Assembly: GCA_042095835.1 (NCBI GenBank)
Contig: JBELML010000009.1
Coordinates: 27,384-91,383, forward strand
Direction of reading: 5' to 3'
Length of the DNA: 64,000 nucleotides
Source of the DNA: DATFKA01 sp042095835
GTDB lineage: Bacteria > Bacteroidota > Bacteroidia > Chitinophagales > Saprospiraceae
Position 1 is the stretch's first letter. Every line of letters begins with the position of its first letter. The translations under genes were made by a program, and so were the position numbers. The notes below the pieces were generated by a model. The model worked only from the letters and a program-made list of their open reading frames with translations. It was not told where the DNA came from and did not search any database. Of this stretch, positions 1 to 9,326 are shown in pieces.

Positions 1-922
1 CCATTTGATCTAAAAGACTATCGGTAGCCTCTTCGAAGACTAGATGCGCTTCGTCAATGAACATGACGAGTTTGGGTTGCTCCAAATCTCCTTCTTCTGG
101 AAAAGTACTATAAATCTCTGCAAGCATCTGCAACATAAAGGTGGAGAATAACTTGGGCCTATCTTGAATGTCTGTCAAGCGCACAATGGAGATCATGCCT
201 TTTCCGTCTTCATCTACTCTACACAGGTCATCTACCTCAAAGGAGCGTTCACCAAAGAACATATCCGCTCCTTGTTGTTCTAGTTCGATAAGTTTTCTTA
301 AGATTGCTCCAACGGAGACCGTAGACACCCGACCATAGACATCCTGAATTTCCTCCTTCCCTTCATTCGTAAAGAACTGTAATGTTTTCCGGATATCATT
401 CAGATCAATTAGTGGGATATCATGGTCATCACAATACTTGAAGACGACAGCTAGAATTCCGGACTGTGTTTCATTAAGATCGAGTAATCTAGAGAATAAA
501 ACAGGTCCAAATTCCGTGACAGTTGCCCTTAATCGTAGGCCTTTTTCCTCAGAAAGCGTAAGAAACTCGACAGGGCTAGTACCAGGCTCAAATGCCAAGC
601 CAATTGCCTCATGTCTTTCATCTATTTTGCGGTGACCAGGACTGGGGGCGGCAATTCCACTCAAATCGCCTTTCATATCCATCAATAATACAGGAACGCC
701 TTGAGCAGAAAGTTGCTCTGCCATCACCTGCAAGCTTTTGGTTTTTCCCGTTCCGGTTGATCCACTGATCAAACCATGTCTATTCAAAGTTTCTAAAGGA
801 ACTTTTACGAGCGTATTCGTCAAGCATTCCCCATCCAACATCGCACCTCCTAAAGTAATAGAAGGGCCTTCAAACTCATATCCTTTAGTAACTAGGTCGG
901 TAAATGTTGTTTTATCTGCCAT
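1..922 (-). CDS. HerA-like/DUF853 ATPase (C-terminus cut by window edge)
   Basis: This is a P-loop NTPase of the DUF853/HerA-helicase-like family; the exact cellular role of the family is not settled. About 307 N-terminal residues are present and the gene runs off the left edge. The Walker A motif GSTGTGKT is at residues 54-61, and a Walker B-like motif (LVMFIDEAHLVF) lies just before the edge. The ATG at 922 begins one base after the stop codon of the upstream nuclease gene, so the two are almost certainly co-transcribed. The family is recognised from the motifs; the function is inferred. Confidence 0.85.
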   Translation of the reverse strand, partial: MADKTTFTDLVTKGYEFEGPSITLGGAMLDGECLTNTLVKVPLETLNRHGLISGSTGTGKTKSLQVMAEQLSAQGVPVLLMDMKGDLSGIAAPSPGHRKIDERHEAIGLAFEPGTSPVEFLTLSEEKGLRLRATVTEFGPVLFSRLLDLNETQSGILAVVFKYCDDHDIPLIDLNDIRKTLQFFTNEGKEEIQDVYGRVSTVSVGAILRKLIELEQQGADMFFGERSFEVDDLCRVDEDGKGMISIVRLTDIQDRPKLFSTFMLQMLAEIYSTFPEEGDLEQPKLVMFIDEAHLVFEEATDSLLDQM

Positions 923-923
923 A

Positions 924-1832
924 TTATTCTTTATTCCATTTATTGACCCTAAGGTCATATTTTTGTTTACTGAACTCCCAGAGGTCCACATTATAATCTC
1001 TTTCTAAAGATTTTTCTAGTGCTGGAGTCATTAAATTAGGAAAAAAATTGATACCTGTTATTTCTTCTACCTGATCAATACTTGCCACATACTCATAAAG
1101 TGGTTCATAACTGATTTGGTTGGGAATAATAAAGGCTATCCCTTTTTGCTCTGGCTCGGAAATATCGAGAAGCACCTTATAAAAGGCGCTTGGGATGGTC
1201 ACCTCATTATCGCCAATTTTTCCTTTGTTGGGACGGCTTAGAACGGGACCGGTCACTATGTATAGCTTCTTATACTTCTTGGCCCAAGTCCGGGTTAATT
1301 GCTCTAGCTCCTTCCAGATACCTTTATTAAAATCGTGAGACTGTGGGCTGATATTACTCATCAGGAAACTTGTCTCCATCGCTTCCTTATTAAAAGCCAT
1401 ATCTGCTGCGGGTGCTAAATGCCCACGATCATAGCCAGAACCCCGATAATCATACCAGGTAGCAGAGCCCGTACCAACTTTAGCGTCAGGCTCAAAACGA
1501 TCTGTACGATCTACCCAAGGTTGCTGTAAACGCTCCCTAGTTAGAATATAGCTTACCCATTCTGCCTGTTCGTGCTCCTCGCTATAAGAAAGGGAAAAAT
1601 AGGAATGCTGAATCACCTGTCCAGTGGTAGATTCCGGCAAATAAAATGACCGGTCATCTGTAGTATCAATGGAGGAGATAACTTCATCACTTACCGTAGG
1701 AAATTGAGGAGTATTAGATTTTATAAAAAAATAGATAACTCCTAAAATCACTGCTGCAAAAACGGCAACTCTCAAAAGAGTATTGCTAGCTCCTCCCCGA
1801 TTCCCCACATGATTAGATCTAAGTTTCGCCAT
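924..1832 (-). CDS. DNA/RNA non-specific endonuclease (NUC1/EndoG family), membrane-anchored
   Basis: The protein is a sugar-non-specific nuclease of the Serratia nuclease/EndoG type, cleaving DNA or RNA with a single divalent metal. The signature DRGH is at residues 135-138 (His as general base) inside DRGHLAPAADM. It is followed by the conserved segment MSNISPQ...FN, whose Asn (about residue 169) should bind the metal. One transmembrane segment at about residues 19-38 should tether it to the inner membrane with the catalytic domain outside the cytoplasm. It lies directly upstream of the HerA-like ATPase with a one-base gap. The N-terminal anchor replaces the cleavable signal seen in many homologues. 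Confidence 0.9.
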   Translation of the reverse strand: MAKLRSNHVGNRGGASNTLLRVAVFAAVILGVIYFFIKSNTPQFPTVSDEVISSIDTTDDRSFYLPESTTGQVIQHSYFSLSYSEEHEQAEWVSYILTRERLQQPWVDRTDRFEPDAKVGTGSATWYDYRGSGYDRGHLAPAADMAFNKEAMETSFLMSNISPQSHDFNKGIWKELEQLTRTWAKKYKKLYIVTGPVLSRPNKGKIGDNEVTIPSAFYKVLLDISEPEQKGIAFIIPNQISYEPLYEYVASIDQVEEITGINFFPNLMTPALEKSLERDYNVDLWEFSKQKYDLRVNKWNKE

Positions 1833-1927
1833 TTAATTGAATATAGTATCCCATGATGTAGTAAATTAATAGGATTTCAAAAGAGATAAATATATATTTA
1901 TTTCTCATCGAAACACAAAATAGAAAT

Positions 1928-2527
1928 TTGGGATTAAAAAACACACCTTTAAAAGTAGGGATTACAGGGAATATTGGAAGCGGAAAATCAACAGTCTGTG
2001 CCATCTTCGAGCAGCTGGGTATTCCTATTTACTATGCTGACCAAAGAGCTAAGATGCTTATGCGGGAAGATCCAAATCTAGTGGAAGGTATAAAAGATTT
2101 GCTAGGCCAAGATGCTTACTTTTCTGATGGAAGCATTAATCGGCAATTCATTAGTCAACAGATTTTTACCCAACCAGAACTCCTGAAAAAGATGAATCAA
2201 TTGGTACATCCTGCCGTTGGTAGAGACACCATACAATGGGTGGCCCAAAATGCCCAAGCGCCCTACACCCTGAAGGAAGCAGCCATCCTTTTTGAATCTG
2301 GAAGCCATAAACAGCTAGATAAAGTGATATGTGTGATTGCTCCCGAAAGTATTCGAATTCAAAGAGTCATGGATAGAGACCAGGTTGATGAAGAAGCGGT
2401 AAACGCACGGATGAAAAACCAATGGCCGGAATACAAAAAAGCCATCCGCTCTGATTTTCTAATTTATAATGATGGTAGCCAATCTTTGATCGACCAAGTG
2501 ATGCGCATCCACAAAAAACTCCGCTAA
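1928..2527 (+). CDS. coaE: Dephospho-CoA kinase
   Basis: The enzyme phosphorylates the 3'-hydroxyl of the dephospho-CoA ribose, the last step of coenzyme A synthesis in the cytoplasm. The P-loop GITGNIGSGKST is at residues 12-23 and the length (199 aa) is normal for CoaE. The start is a TTG at 1928: there is no ATG between the upstream in-frame stop and the P-loop, and this position gives the usual short N-terminus. It is divergent from the NUC1 gene and is followed after two bases by a small membrane protein gene, probably in the same transcript. Confidence 0.93.
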   Translation: MGLKNTPLKVGITGNIGSGKSTVCAIFEQLGIPIYYADQRAKMLMREDPNLVEGIKDLLGQDAYFSDGSINRQFISQQIFTQPELLKKMNQLVHPAVGRDTIQWVAQNAQAPYTLKEAAILFESGSHKQLDKVICVIAPESIRIQRVMDRDQVDEEAVNARMKNQWPEYKKAIRSDFLIYNDGSQSLIDQVMRIHKKLR

Positions 2528-2529
2528 CT

Positions 2530-2865
2530 ATGCCTGAAATTTTAGACGTTGAGCCCGTTTTACATAGAGAAGGAAAAAATACAAAATGGGCATTTCGATT
2601 CCTATTATATGCCTTATTGTGCATCCTTGCTTTGGTCTATCAGTCTATACGATTTCAACCCTTGCTGCATAGCACTGATATTTTTGATCGCAATAGATGG
2701 CTATTACAAATATTAAACTGGGTATGTATTGTAATAGGTATGTATTTTGCTTTACGAGCCAACACCAAGCAAGAACCTTTATCAACCAAACTTAGAATCT
2801 CTTCTATTGGTCTACCGACGGTAGCCTTACTCAAGGTATTGGTTATTTTTTTGGACTTTAACTAA
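2530..2865 (+). CDS. Small membrane protein of unknown function
   Basis: I do not recognise a family. The 111-residue protein has three hydrophobic stretches (about residues 22-40, 58-79 and 91-108) and is probably an integral inner-membrane protein. It begins two bases after the coaE stop codon, so it is likely translated from the same message. Its TAA stop (2863-2865) touches the first base of a short inverted-repeat element, so the last codons and the 3' end of the message abut mobile DNA. Confidence 0.6.
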   Translation: MPEILDVEPVLHREGKNTKWAFRFLLYALLCILALVYQSIRFQPLLHSTDIFDRNRWLLQILNWVCIVIGMYFALRANTKQEPLSTKLRISSIGLPTVALLKVLVIFLDFN

Positions 2866-2913
2866 GGAATGAGTCAATAATAAATAAAACATCTTTATTA
2901 ATGCCCCATTCCT
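2865..2913. repeat. Internally deleted MITE-like element (49 bp inverted repeat)
   Basis: The ends AGGAATGAGTCAATAATAAA and, inverted, AGGAATGGGGCATTAATAAA are the same as those of the 160-bp element at 47765-47924. The first ~30 and last ~22 bases of the two copies agree almost exactly. The short copy lacks about 111 internal bases between two CTTT tetranucleotides, as expected for a deletion at microhomology. It sits between two convergent genes, overlapping the stop codons of both, and may act as a bidirectional terminator hairpin. Confidence 0.75.
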
Positions 2914-4048
2914 AATCTTCGACTATCGCTTTTAATTTGTCCGCGACAAAGTCGGCTTCTGATTTCGTGTTATGATGAGAAAAGGAAAATCTCACCGTTT
3001 TGCGCTTCGTTCCGGGATGGATAGCCTCGATAACGTGAGAGCCTTTATCAGCCCCTGAGCTACAGGCACTACCTCCAGAACAACTAATGCCTTCGATATC
3101 TAGATTCAGTAATAAAAGTTCGTTTTTATCACTTTCTGGAAAGCTGACACTTAAGGTTTTAAAATGACCATTAGAAAAAGGACATCCATTGAACTCTACA
3201 CTTGGTAAGGTCGCCTTAATTTTGTCAGCGAAATAATCTCGAAGCTCCTTGACTTGCTGCCTCCTCTCCTCCATTTTTTCATTGGCGATTTCCAAAGCTT
3301 TGGCCATACCTATGATCCCATATACATTCTCTGTACCTCCTCTCATATTACGCTCCTGTGCTCCACCCTCAATAAAAGGTTTAAGGATGGCCTCACTATT
3401 CATATAAAGAAAACCTGTTCCTTTGGGTCCATGAAACTTGTGACCGGAGCCTGTAATAAAGTGAATCGGCGTCTTATCTAAATCAATTGGATAAAATCCA
3501 ACGGTCTGCACCGTATCTGAATGAAAATAAGCGCCGTTTGCTTCGCACAATTGCCCTACTTCGACTAGGTCAATCATGGTCCCAATCTCATTATTAGCGT
3601 GCATCAAGGTGACTAGCGTTTTTTGGTCACTATTCTCCAGCAAGCTTTTAAGATGTTCCATGTCAATCATCCCTCTATGATCTTGATTGACAAATTCTAG
3701 TCCAACAGATTGACTATTATGAATGGATTCGGCAGTATGTAAAACCGCGTGATGCTCCGTCTTGCTGGTGATAATCCTGGTCACACCTAAATCACGAACA
3801 GCACACTTTAGAATCATATTATTAGATTCGGTACCTCCTGAAGTAAAGAAGATCTCTCCAATCGATGCATTCAGGATATTGGCGATGGTTTTCCTGGCTC
3901 TTTCGACAGCAGCCCTTGCAGTACGCCCTTCCTGGTAAATACTTGAGGGATTTCCCCATAAATTATTCATAGCTTCAGCGATGTGCTGGACTACTTCTGG
4001 ATCAATGGGTGTAGTAGCGGCGTTATCTAAATAGACTCGATTATTCAA
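2912..4048 (-). CDS. Cysteine desulfurase (NifS/IscS family)
   Basis: This PLP enzyme removes sulfur from cysteine for Fe-S cluster and thiocofactor assembly. The PLP-binding lysine is K204 in GSGHKFHG; the catalytic cysteine is about C329 in the loop SGGSACSSG, giving the short IscS/NifS-type loop rather than the SufS type. The length of 378 aa is usual. The start is TTG at 4048, since no ATG is available in frame upstream and MNNRVYLDNAATTP is the normal family N-terminus. The stop codon TAG lies inside the terminal repeat of the adjacent 49-bp element. No isc scaffold genes are next to it. Confidence 0.93.
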   Translation of the reverse strand: MNNRVYLDNAATTPIDPEVVQHIAEAMNNLWGNPSSIYQEGRTARAAVERARKTIANILNASIGEIFFTSGGTESNNMILKCAVRDLGVTRIITSKTEHHAVLHTAESIHNSQSVGLEFVNQDHRGMIDMEHLKSLLENSDQKTLVTLMHANNEIGTMIDLVEVGQLCEANGAYFHSDTVQTVGFYPIDLDKTPIHFITGSGHKFHGPKGTGFLYMNSEAILKPFIEGGAQERNMRGGTENVYGIIGMAKALEIANEKMEERRQQVKELRDYFADKIKATLPSVEFNGCPFSNGHFKTLSVSFPESDKNELLLLNLDIEGISCSGGSACSSGADKGSHVIEAIHPGTKRKTVRFSFSHHNTKSEADFVADKLKAIVED

Positions 4049-4119
4049 TGTTGTATGGTTGTAATTGCTATAATACTGATAGGAAGATTTAAAGCTTTCT
4101 ATCGGTACAAATATAAAAT

Positions 4120-5505
4120 CTATTTCTCGGAAAGTAAATCCTCAACATCTTGCTTTAATTGAGCGACCAAAGCTTGTGCCTTTTCTTGCGTGCTTGCTTC
4201 GGCATAAACTCTAATAATGGGCTCAGTATTGGATTTGCGCAGGTGCACCCAGGCAGTTGGAAAATCTATCTTTAGCCCATCTATCGTATTGTAGTTTTCC
4301 TTTTGGTATTTTTTCTCTAGAGCGATCAAAATTTTATTGAGATCGATTCCTGCATGGAGCGCTATTTTATCTTTCACCATATCATAAGATGGATAAGTTG
4401 CTTTTAAGGCAGACATCTTCATCTTCTTTTTACTTAAATGGCTCAAGAAGAGCGCTATTCCAATTAAGGCATCTCTTCCATAATGAAAATCTGGTACAAT
4501 AATTCCTCCATTCCCTTCTCCACCTATTGCCGCATTTTCATTTTTCATAGTCGTCACTACATTGACCTCACCAACAGCGCTGGCAAAGTATTGCCCACCG
4601 TGTCTTTCGGTTATATCTCTTAAAGCTCTGGTTGAAGATAAATTGGACACCGAATTCCCGCCTCGCTGACCTAAGATATAGTCCGCTACGGCTACTAAGG
4701 TGAATTCCTCTCCAAACATGGTCCCATCTTCATTGACAAAAGCCAAACGATCGACATCTGGATCTACGCTGATCCCCAAATGCGCCTGCTCCTTTATAAT
4801 AGCAGCCGAGAGTTCGGTCAAGTGCTTGGCCAGAGGTTCTGGGTTGTGCGCAAACTGGCCATTGATCTCTCCATTGATAACAATAGTTTCGCAGCCTAAT
4901 TGATCAAGTAGCATAGGTACTGCTATACCACCCGTAGAATTAATAGCATCTAGAACTACTTTGAACTGGGCAGATCGAATGGCTGCCACATCAACTAAAG
5001 GATAATCCAAAATGGCTTGAATATGCTGTTCCATCGTTCCAGAGAGAGGTGTGATCGTACCAATTTGATCCACTTCTGCGTATTGAATGCTGCCTTCTTC
5101 AATTTTTGCGAGCAGATATTCCCCATCTGCCTTGGAAATAAACTCTCCTTTCTCATTCAAAAACTTGAGGGCATTCCACTCTTTTGGATTATGGCTTGCT
5201 GTGATAATTATACCAGCACCGGCTTTTTCCCAAACTACAGCCATCTCTACCGTTGGTGTAGTAGATAAATCTACATCAAGTACATCTATGCCTAAACTTA
5301 TTAAGGTATTGCTGACTAAGGCTTTGACCATTGCCCCTGAAATTCGCGCATCTCTGCCCAGGACAACCCTTGGTGTTTTACCCGTTTCCAGAAGCCATGC
5401 TCCAAAAGCAGCAGTACACTCAACGATATCTTGAGGGGTCAAGTTGTCTCCTGCCTGTCCACCAATTGTACCTCTTATGCCAGAAATTGATTTGATTAAA
5501 GCCAC
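4120..5505 (-). CDS. glmM: Phosphoglucosamine mutase
   Basis: The enzyme interconverts glucosamine-6-phosphate and glucosamine-1-phosphate on the way to UDP-GlcNAc, feeding peptidoglycan and LPS. The catalytic phosphoserine is S104 in TASHNPKEWNALK; the metal-binding loop DPDVDR is at residues 248-253; the C-terminal phosphate-binding segment RKSNTEPIIRVYAEA is present. The length of 461 aa is normal. A phosphomannomutase function cannot be excluded from motifs alone, but the N-terminus (LIKSISGIRGTIGG) is typical of Bacteroidota GlmM. It has its own TAnnTTTG promoter just upstream. Confidence 0.9.
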   Translation of the reverse strand: MALIKSISGIRGTIGGQAGDNLTPQDIVECTAAFGAWLLETGKTPRVVLGRDARISGAMVKALVSNTLISLGIDVLDVDLSTTPTVEMAVVWEKAGAGIIITASHNPKEWNALKFLNEKGEFISKADGEYLLAKIEEGSIQYAEVDQIGTITPLSGTMEQHIQAILDYPLVDVAAIRSAQFKVVLDAINSTGGIAVPMLLDQLGCETIVINGEINGQFAHNPEPLAKHLTELSAAIIKEQAHLGISVDPDVDRLAFVNEDGTMFGEEFTLVAVADYILGQRGGNSVSNLSSTRALRDITERHGGQYFASAVGEVNVVTTMKNENAAIGGEGNGGIIVPDFHYGRDALIGIALFLSHLSKKKMKMSALKATYPSYDMVKDKIALHAGIDLNKILIALEKKYQKENYNTIDGLKIDFPTAWVHLRKSNTEPIIRVYAEASTQEKAQALVAQLKQDVEDLLSEK

Positions 5506-5527
5506 AGTGTTTTGAGTTTGATTGGCG

Positions 5528-5535
5528 CAAAAGTA
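5528..5535 (-). promoter_or_regulatory. -7 promoter box for glmM (TACTTTTG)
   Basis: On the minus strand this reads TACTTTTG, a perfect match to the Bacteroidota -7 consensus TAnnTTTG, about 23 bases before the glmM ATG. No good -33 TTG is visible. It is back to back with the box at 5578-5585, as expected for a divergent promoter region. Confidence 0.5.
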
Positions 5536-5577
5536 GAAATTCCTAGATGGAAGCAGAAGGAAATAGCTTTCCCTTTT

Positions 5578-5585
5578 TATCTTTG
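5578..5585 (+). promoter_or_regulatory. -7 promoter box for the PAP2 phosphatase gene (TATCTTTG)
   Basis: TATCTTTG is a perfect TAnnTTTG match 30 bases before the GTG start of the phosphatase gene. No clear -33 element is seen. Confidence 0.5.
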
Positions 5586-5614
5586 ATCAAGTATTTTATT
5601 CAATCAAATTCAAA

Positions 5615-6214
5615 GTGGTGTTAGAAACGCTATTGCAATACGACGAGCAACTCTTTCGGCTGATCAACGGATCATGGCATACGACATTCTTGGACACCAT
5701 ATTGCCTTATTGGCGCGAGAAGAAGTTTTGGTATCCGCTTTATATCTTCCTTTTGATTTTCATTCCTTTTAAATTCAAGTGGAAGGGAGTTTATTTACTG
5801 CTTAGCCTATTTTTATGTGTCGGTATAGCAGATACCATGAGTAGTAAGGTATTAAAGAAGTCTGTAAAGCGGCTGCGCCCCTGCAATGATCCTGCCATTC
5901 AAGATGAGGTGGTTTTATTAGTTGGCTGTGGTAGAGCCTATAGTTTCACCTCCTCTCATGCAACGAACCATTTTGCGATTGGAACTTTTTTGGCACTGAC
6001 ATTAGGTTTATACTATAGACGTTGGAGGTGGCTATTTTACTTTTGGGCGGCAAGTATTGCCTTTGCCCAAATCTATGTGGGCGTACATTATCCGCTGGAC
6101 GTAATTGTAGGGTCTGTTTTGGGGTGGCTGATTGCCTATTTGCTCTCCTTAATTTATTTCTCCTTCCCAAAAATCGCTATCTCTAGACCTTTACAAAAAA
6201 TAGAAGTGGCTTAA
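5615..6214 (+). CDS. PAP2-superfamily membrane phosphatase
   Basis: This is a membrane phosphatase of the PAP2/undecaprenyl-pyrophosphate or lipid-phosphate type. The three signature blocks are present: K-x6-RP around residues 82-89 (RP at 88-89), the SSHA variant of PSGH at 113-116, and HYPLD with His158 and Asp162. Five or six hydrophobic segments span the 199 residues. The start is one of two adjacent GTG codons (5615 or 5618). The substrate cannot be told from sequence; lipid A, undecaprenyl pyrophosphate and phosphatidic acid phosphatases all share this fold. Confidence 0.85.
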   Translation: MVLETLLQYDEQLFRLINGSWHTTFLDTILPYWREKKFWYPLYIFLLIFIPFKFKWKGVYLLLSLFLCVGIADTMSSKVLKKSVKRLRPCNDPAIQDEVVLLVGCGRAYSFTSSHATNHFAIGTFLALTLGLYYRRWRWLFYFWAASIAFAQIYVGVHYPLDVIVGSVLGWLIAYLLSLIYFSFPKIAISRPLQKIEVA

Positions 6215-6448
6215 CCTTTATTATGTAAAAAATATGCTAAAAGCTGTAAAAAGTAGGGAAGCTGATACTCTTTTAAATTAATAAAGCCTAGCACAAGTTT
6301 TGAAGAATAGCTATAGCTAAGAATGGAGATTTAGTTAAACAGACAAGTTTAGACAAAAATTCTGTTTACAAAAGATTAACTTGTTAGCGAAAATTCACTA
6401 ATTTGCTCCCGCTTACAAAAAATTCGAAAATACTCTACAGATTACCGT

Positions 6449-9268
6449 ATGAAACTTATCCAACTATCCCGTATAGGCGTAATGGCTGCATTACTCCTAT
6501 GCTCTATCACAACAACAGCTCAAAACTTACTCAAGGGGACGGTCAAAAGTGTTGACGGAGAGCCTTTAATTAGTGCTACCGTATTGGATCAGACCTCTGG
6601 GAAAGGGGTAGTCACTGATTTTGACGGCAACTTTGAGCTAGACCTTCCTACCTTACCTACTACTATTGAGGTTTCTTACACAGGGTTTGATGCAAAAGAA
6701 GTAGCTATCTCTTCTGTTGCTGATGGCATCACTATAGAACTGGAAGAATATGTAGAAGCCATTGGAGAAGTGGTAGTGAAAGGTCGCCGCATCAGTGAAA
6801 AAAGGCAGCAATCTGCACTCACGATGGAATCCTTGGATAATATAGGTATTAAAGAAACTCCAGCAGCCAACTTCTATGATGGATTAGGCTCTTTAAAGGA
6901 TGTAGACCTTACAGCCGCAAGTTTGGGTTTCAAGATCATCAATACACGTGGCTTTAATAGTACCAGTCCGGTGCGATCCCTGCAAATAATTGATGGAGTC
7001 GATAACCAATCGCCTGGTCTTAATTTCTCTTTAGGTAACTTCTTAGGTGCATCAGAACTAGATGTGAATCGAGTAAATCTGATTGTAGGTGCGAGTTCTG
7101 CTTTTTATGGTCCAAACGCCTTTAACGGTGTAATTGCGATGGAGACTAAAAATCCATTCTTGCAAAAAGGATTAAGTGGCATGATCAAGGTTGGTGAAAG
7201 AAACCTATTGGAAACGGCCTTCCGCTGGGCAGATGGCGTCAAAAATAAAGCTGGTAAGGAGTTTTTTGCCTACAAGCTGAATTTCTCTTATTTCCAAGCT
7301 GATGATTGGGTAGCTAATAACTTCGATGCGGTATTCGATTCTGAATCTTTAGCCACCAATCCAGGTGGATATGATGCTGTCAATATTTATGGCGATGAGT
7401 ACCAAACCGCTAACGATCTTTCCAGAACACAATCTCTTCCTGGTTTAGGGATTATCCACAGACAAGGCTATATAGAAGAAGACGTTGTTGATTACGACTC
7501 TGATAATATGAAAATTGGAGCGGCATTCCATTTCCGTCTAAAACCAGATATGGATTTCAACTCTCCTGAATTAATTTTGGCGACCAACTTTAGTCGAGGT
7601 ACTACTGTATACCAAGGAGATAATCGCTTCAGCTTGAGAAATATTCAGTTTTATCAGCATCGTATTGAACTGAAAAAGCAGAATGAATACTTTATCAGAG
7701 CTTATGTGACGCATGAGGATGCCGGAGATTCTTACGATCCCTATTTCACCTCTCTCCTATTACAACAGCAGCATAAGCAAGATAACGAGTGGCGCTCAGA
7801 CTATATTAACTTTTGGTCACAGAACGCGGTTCCCTTTTTACAAGGTCAAGAAGGCTTTCCGAATATCTTAGAATTCTTAGGAAGACCTGACGAATACAAT
7901 GCAGCCCTAAGTGGCTTTTTAGAGCGCCAAGACATTGTTGATGCTATTGCTGGTTTCCACCAACAAGCACAAGTAGCCGTAGCACAAGGTAATCTCTTAA
8001 CGGGAGCGGTTCCATTTTATGCACCAGGTACAGATCGCTTTGATGAAGCATTCAATGATATTACCGGAAGAATTTCCTTTGCTGAAAATGGTACCAGATT
8101 CTTCGATCGCTCTGCTCTTTGGCATGTACACGGGGAGAAAATGTTTAACGACGTCTATGAAGGAGGAGCCATTACGGACTTGGACTTGCGTGTAGGTGCC
8201 AACTTTAGACAATATCTACCTAACTCTATGGGCTCTATTCTTCTAGATACCATGGGTAGAGACATTGATGTTTCTGAATTTGGTGTTTATGGTGGCGGTA
8301 CGATCGAATTGGACAATCGATGGAAAATCAGTGGATCAATGCGTTTGGATAAAAACCAGAACTTTGACCTTCTCTTTTCTCCAGCGGCATCTGTAGTCTT
8401 TACACCTAATGTCAACAATACTCTTCGCTTTTCATTTAGCTCAGCTATTCGGAATCCGACTTTGGCAGATCAATACTTGTTCTATAATGTTGGTCGAGCT
8501 ATTCTTATTGGTAATCTTGATGGTTTCAATAATCTCATCACTATTGAATCTTTAGGGGATTATCTCAACTCCTTAGACGAAGGAACATTAGAGTTTTTTG
8601 ATGTTGATCCTATTCAACCAGAGAAGGTGCGTACGGTTGAAGCCGGCTACCGGACAATGATTGGAGATCAACTATATCTTGACGGAACCTATTATTATAG
8701 CTTTTATAGAGACTTTATTGGTTTTAACTTTGGGGTAGATGCATTCTTTGACCCTGTGACGGGATTACCAGTAGATATACAAGCTTTCCGGGTAGCAGCA
8801 AATGCAACGGATCAAGTAACTACACAAGGTTTCTCCTTAGGGGCCAATTACTATTTCTGGGACAAGTTTGTATTTAACGGAAACTATTCTTGGAATAAGT
8901 TAAATACAGAAACGGATGATCCCATTATTCCTGCATTTAACACACCAGAACACAAGTTTAACCTAGGTTTCTCGGGTCGTGATATTGAGTTAAACCTTGG
9001 ATTTGCTACATTGCAAGACTTTGGGTTTAGTGTCAACTATAAATGGATTGATACCTTCATCTTTGAGGGATCACCGCAGTTTACTGGTTTAATTCCTAGT
9101 TATGATTTATTAGATGCACAAATCAATTGGAGAGTTGCTTCAATGAATACCACTTTTAAATTGGGTGCTTCTAACATATTAGATAACCAGACTTTCCAAA
9201 CCTATGGTGGACCAAGAATCGGAAGATTAGCTTATTTCTCGGTTACTTATGATTGGGAAAAGAAATAA
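6449..9268 (+). CDS. TonB-dependent outer-membrane receptor with N-terminal carboxypeptidase-like domain
   Basis: The 939-residue protein begins with a signal peptide (ending TTTAQN), then a carboxypeptidase-D-regulatory-like beta-sandwich (about residues 25-110, LKGTVKSVDGEPL...). A TonB plug follows at about 120-240, with a plug motif near IIDGVDNQSPG, and then a 22-strand-type barrel ending YFSVTYDWEKK. It should take up a large substrate through the outer membrane using TonB energy. It is not a classical SusC with a SusD partner: the next gene is a secreted alpha/beta-hydrolase-like protein 58 bases downstream, probably in the same transcript. The substrate is unknown. Confidence 0.9.
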   Translation: MKLIQLSRIGVMAALLLCSITTTAQNLLKGTVKSVDGEPLISATVLDQTSGKGVVTDFDGNFELDLPTLPTTIEVSYTGFDAKEVAISSVADGITIELEEYVEAIGEVVVKGRRISEKRQQSALTMESLDNIGIKETPAANFYDGLGSLKDVDLTAASLGFKIINTRGFNSTSPVRSLQIIDGVDNQSPGLNFSLGNFLGASELDVNRVNLIVGASSAFYGPNAFNGVIAMETKNPFLQKGLSGMIKVGERNLLETAFRWADGVKNKAGKEFFAYKLNFSYFQADDWVANNFDAVFDSESLATNPGGYDAVNIYGDEYQTANDLSRTQSLPGLGIIHRQGYIEEDVVDYDSDNMKIGAAFHFRLKPDMDFNSPELILATNFSRGTTVYQGDNRFSLRNIQFYQHRIELKKQNEYFIRAYVTHEDAGDSYDPYFTSLLLQQQHKQDNEWRSDYINFWSQNAVPFLQGQEGFPNILEFLGRPDEYNAALSGFLERQDIVDAIAGFHQQAQVAVAQGNLLTGAVPFYAPGTDRFDEAFNDITGRISFAENGTRFFDRSALWHVHGEKMFNDVYEGGAITDLDLRVGANFRQYLPNSMGSILLDTMGRDIDVSEFGVYGGGTIELDNRWKISGSMRLDKNQNFDLLFSPAASVVFTPNVNNTLRFSFSSAIRNPTLADQYLFYNVGRAILIGNLDGFNNLITIESLGDYLNSLDEGTLEFFDVDPIQPEKVRTVEAGYRTMIGDQLYLDGTYYYSFYRDFIGFNFGVDAFFDPVTGLPVDIQAFRVAANATDQVTTQGFSLGANYYFWDKFVFNGNYSWNKLNTETDDPIIPAFNTPEHKFNLGFSGRDIELNLGFATLQDFGFSVNYKWIDTFIFEGSPQFTGLIPSYDLLDAQINWRVASMNTTFKLGASNILDNQTFQTYGGPRIGRLAYFSVTYDWEKK

Positions 9269-9326
9269 TTAACAGGCAGTATTAAATGTGAAAATCTATT
9301 ATAACAAACTATTCAAAATTTGTTTT

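Noticed and set aside
6381..6405. Promoter TTG...TAATTTG before the TonB receptor gene
   Set aside because: The -7 part has only one base between TA and TTTG and the spacing is too short; not convincing.
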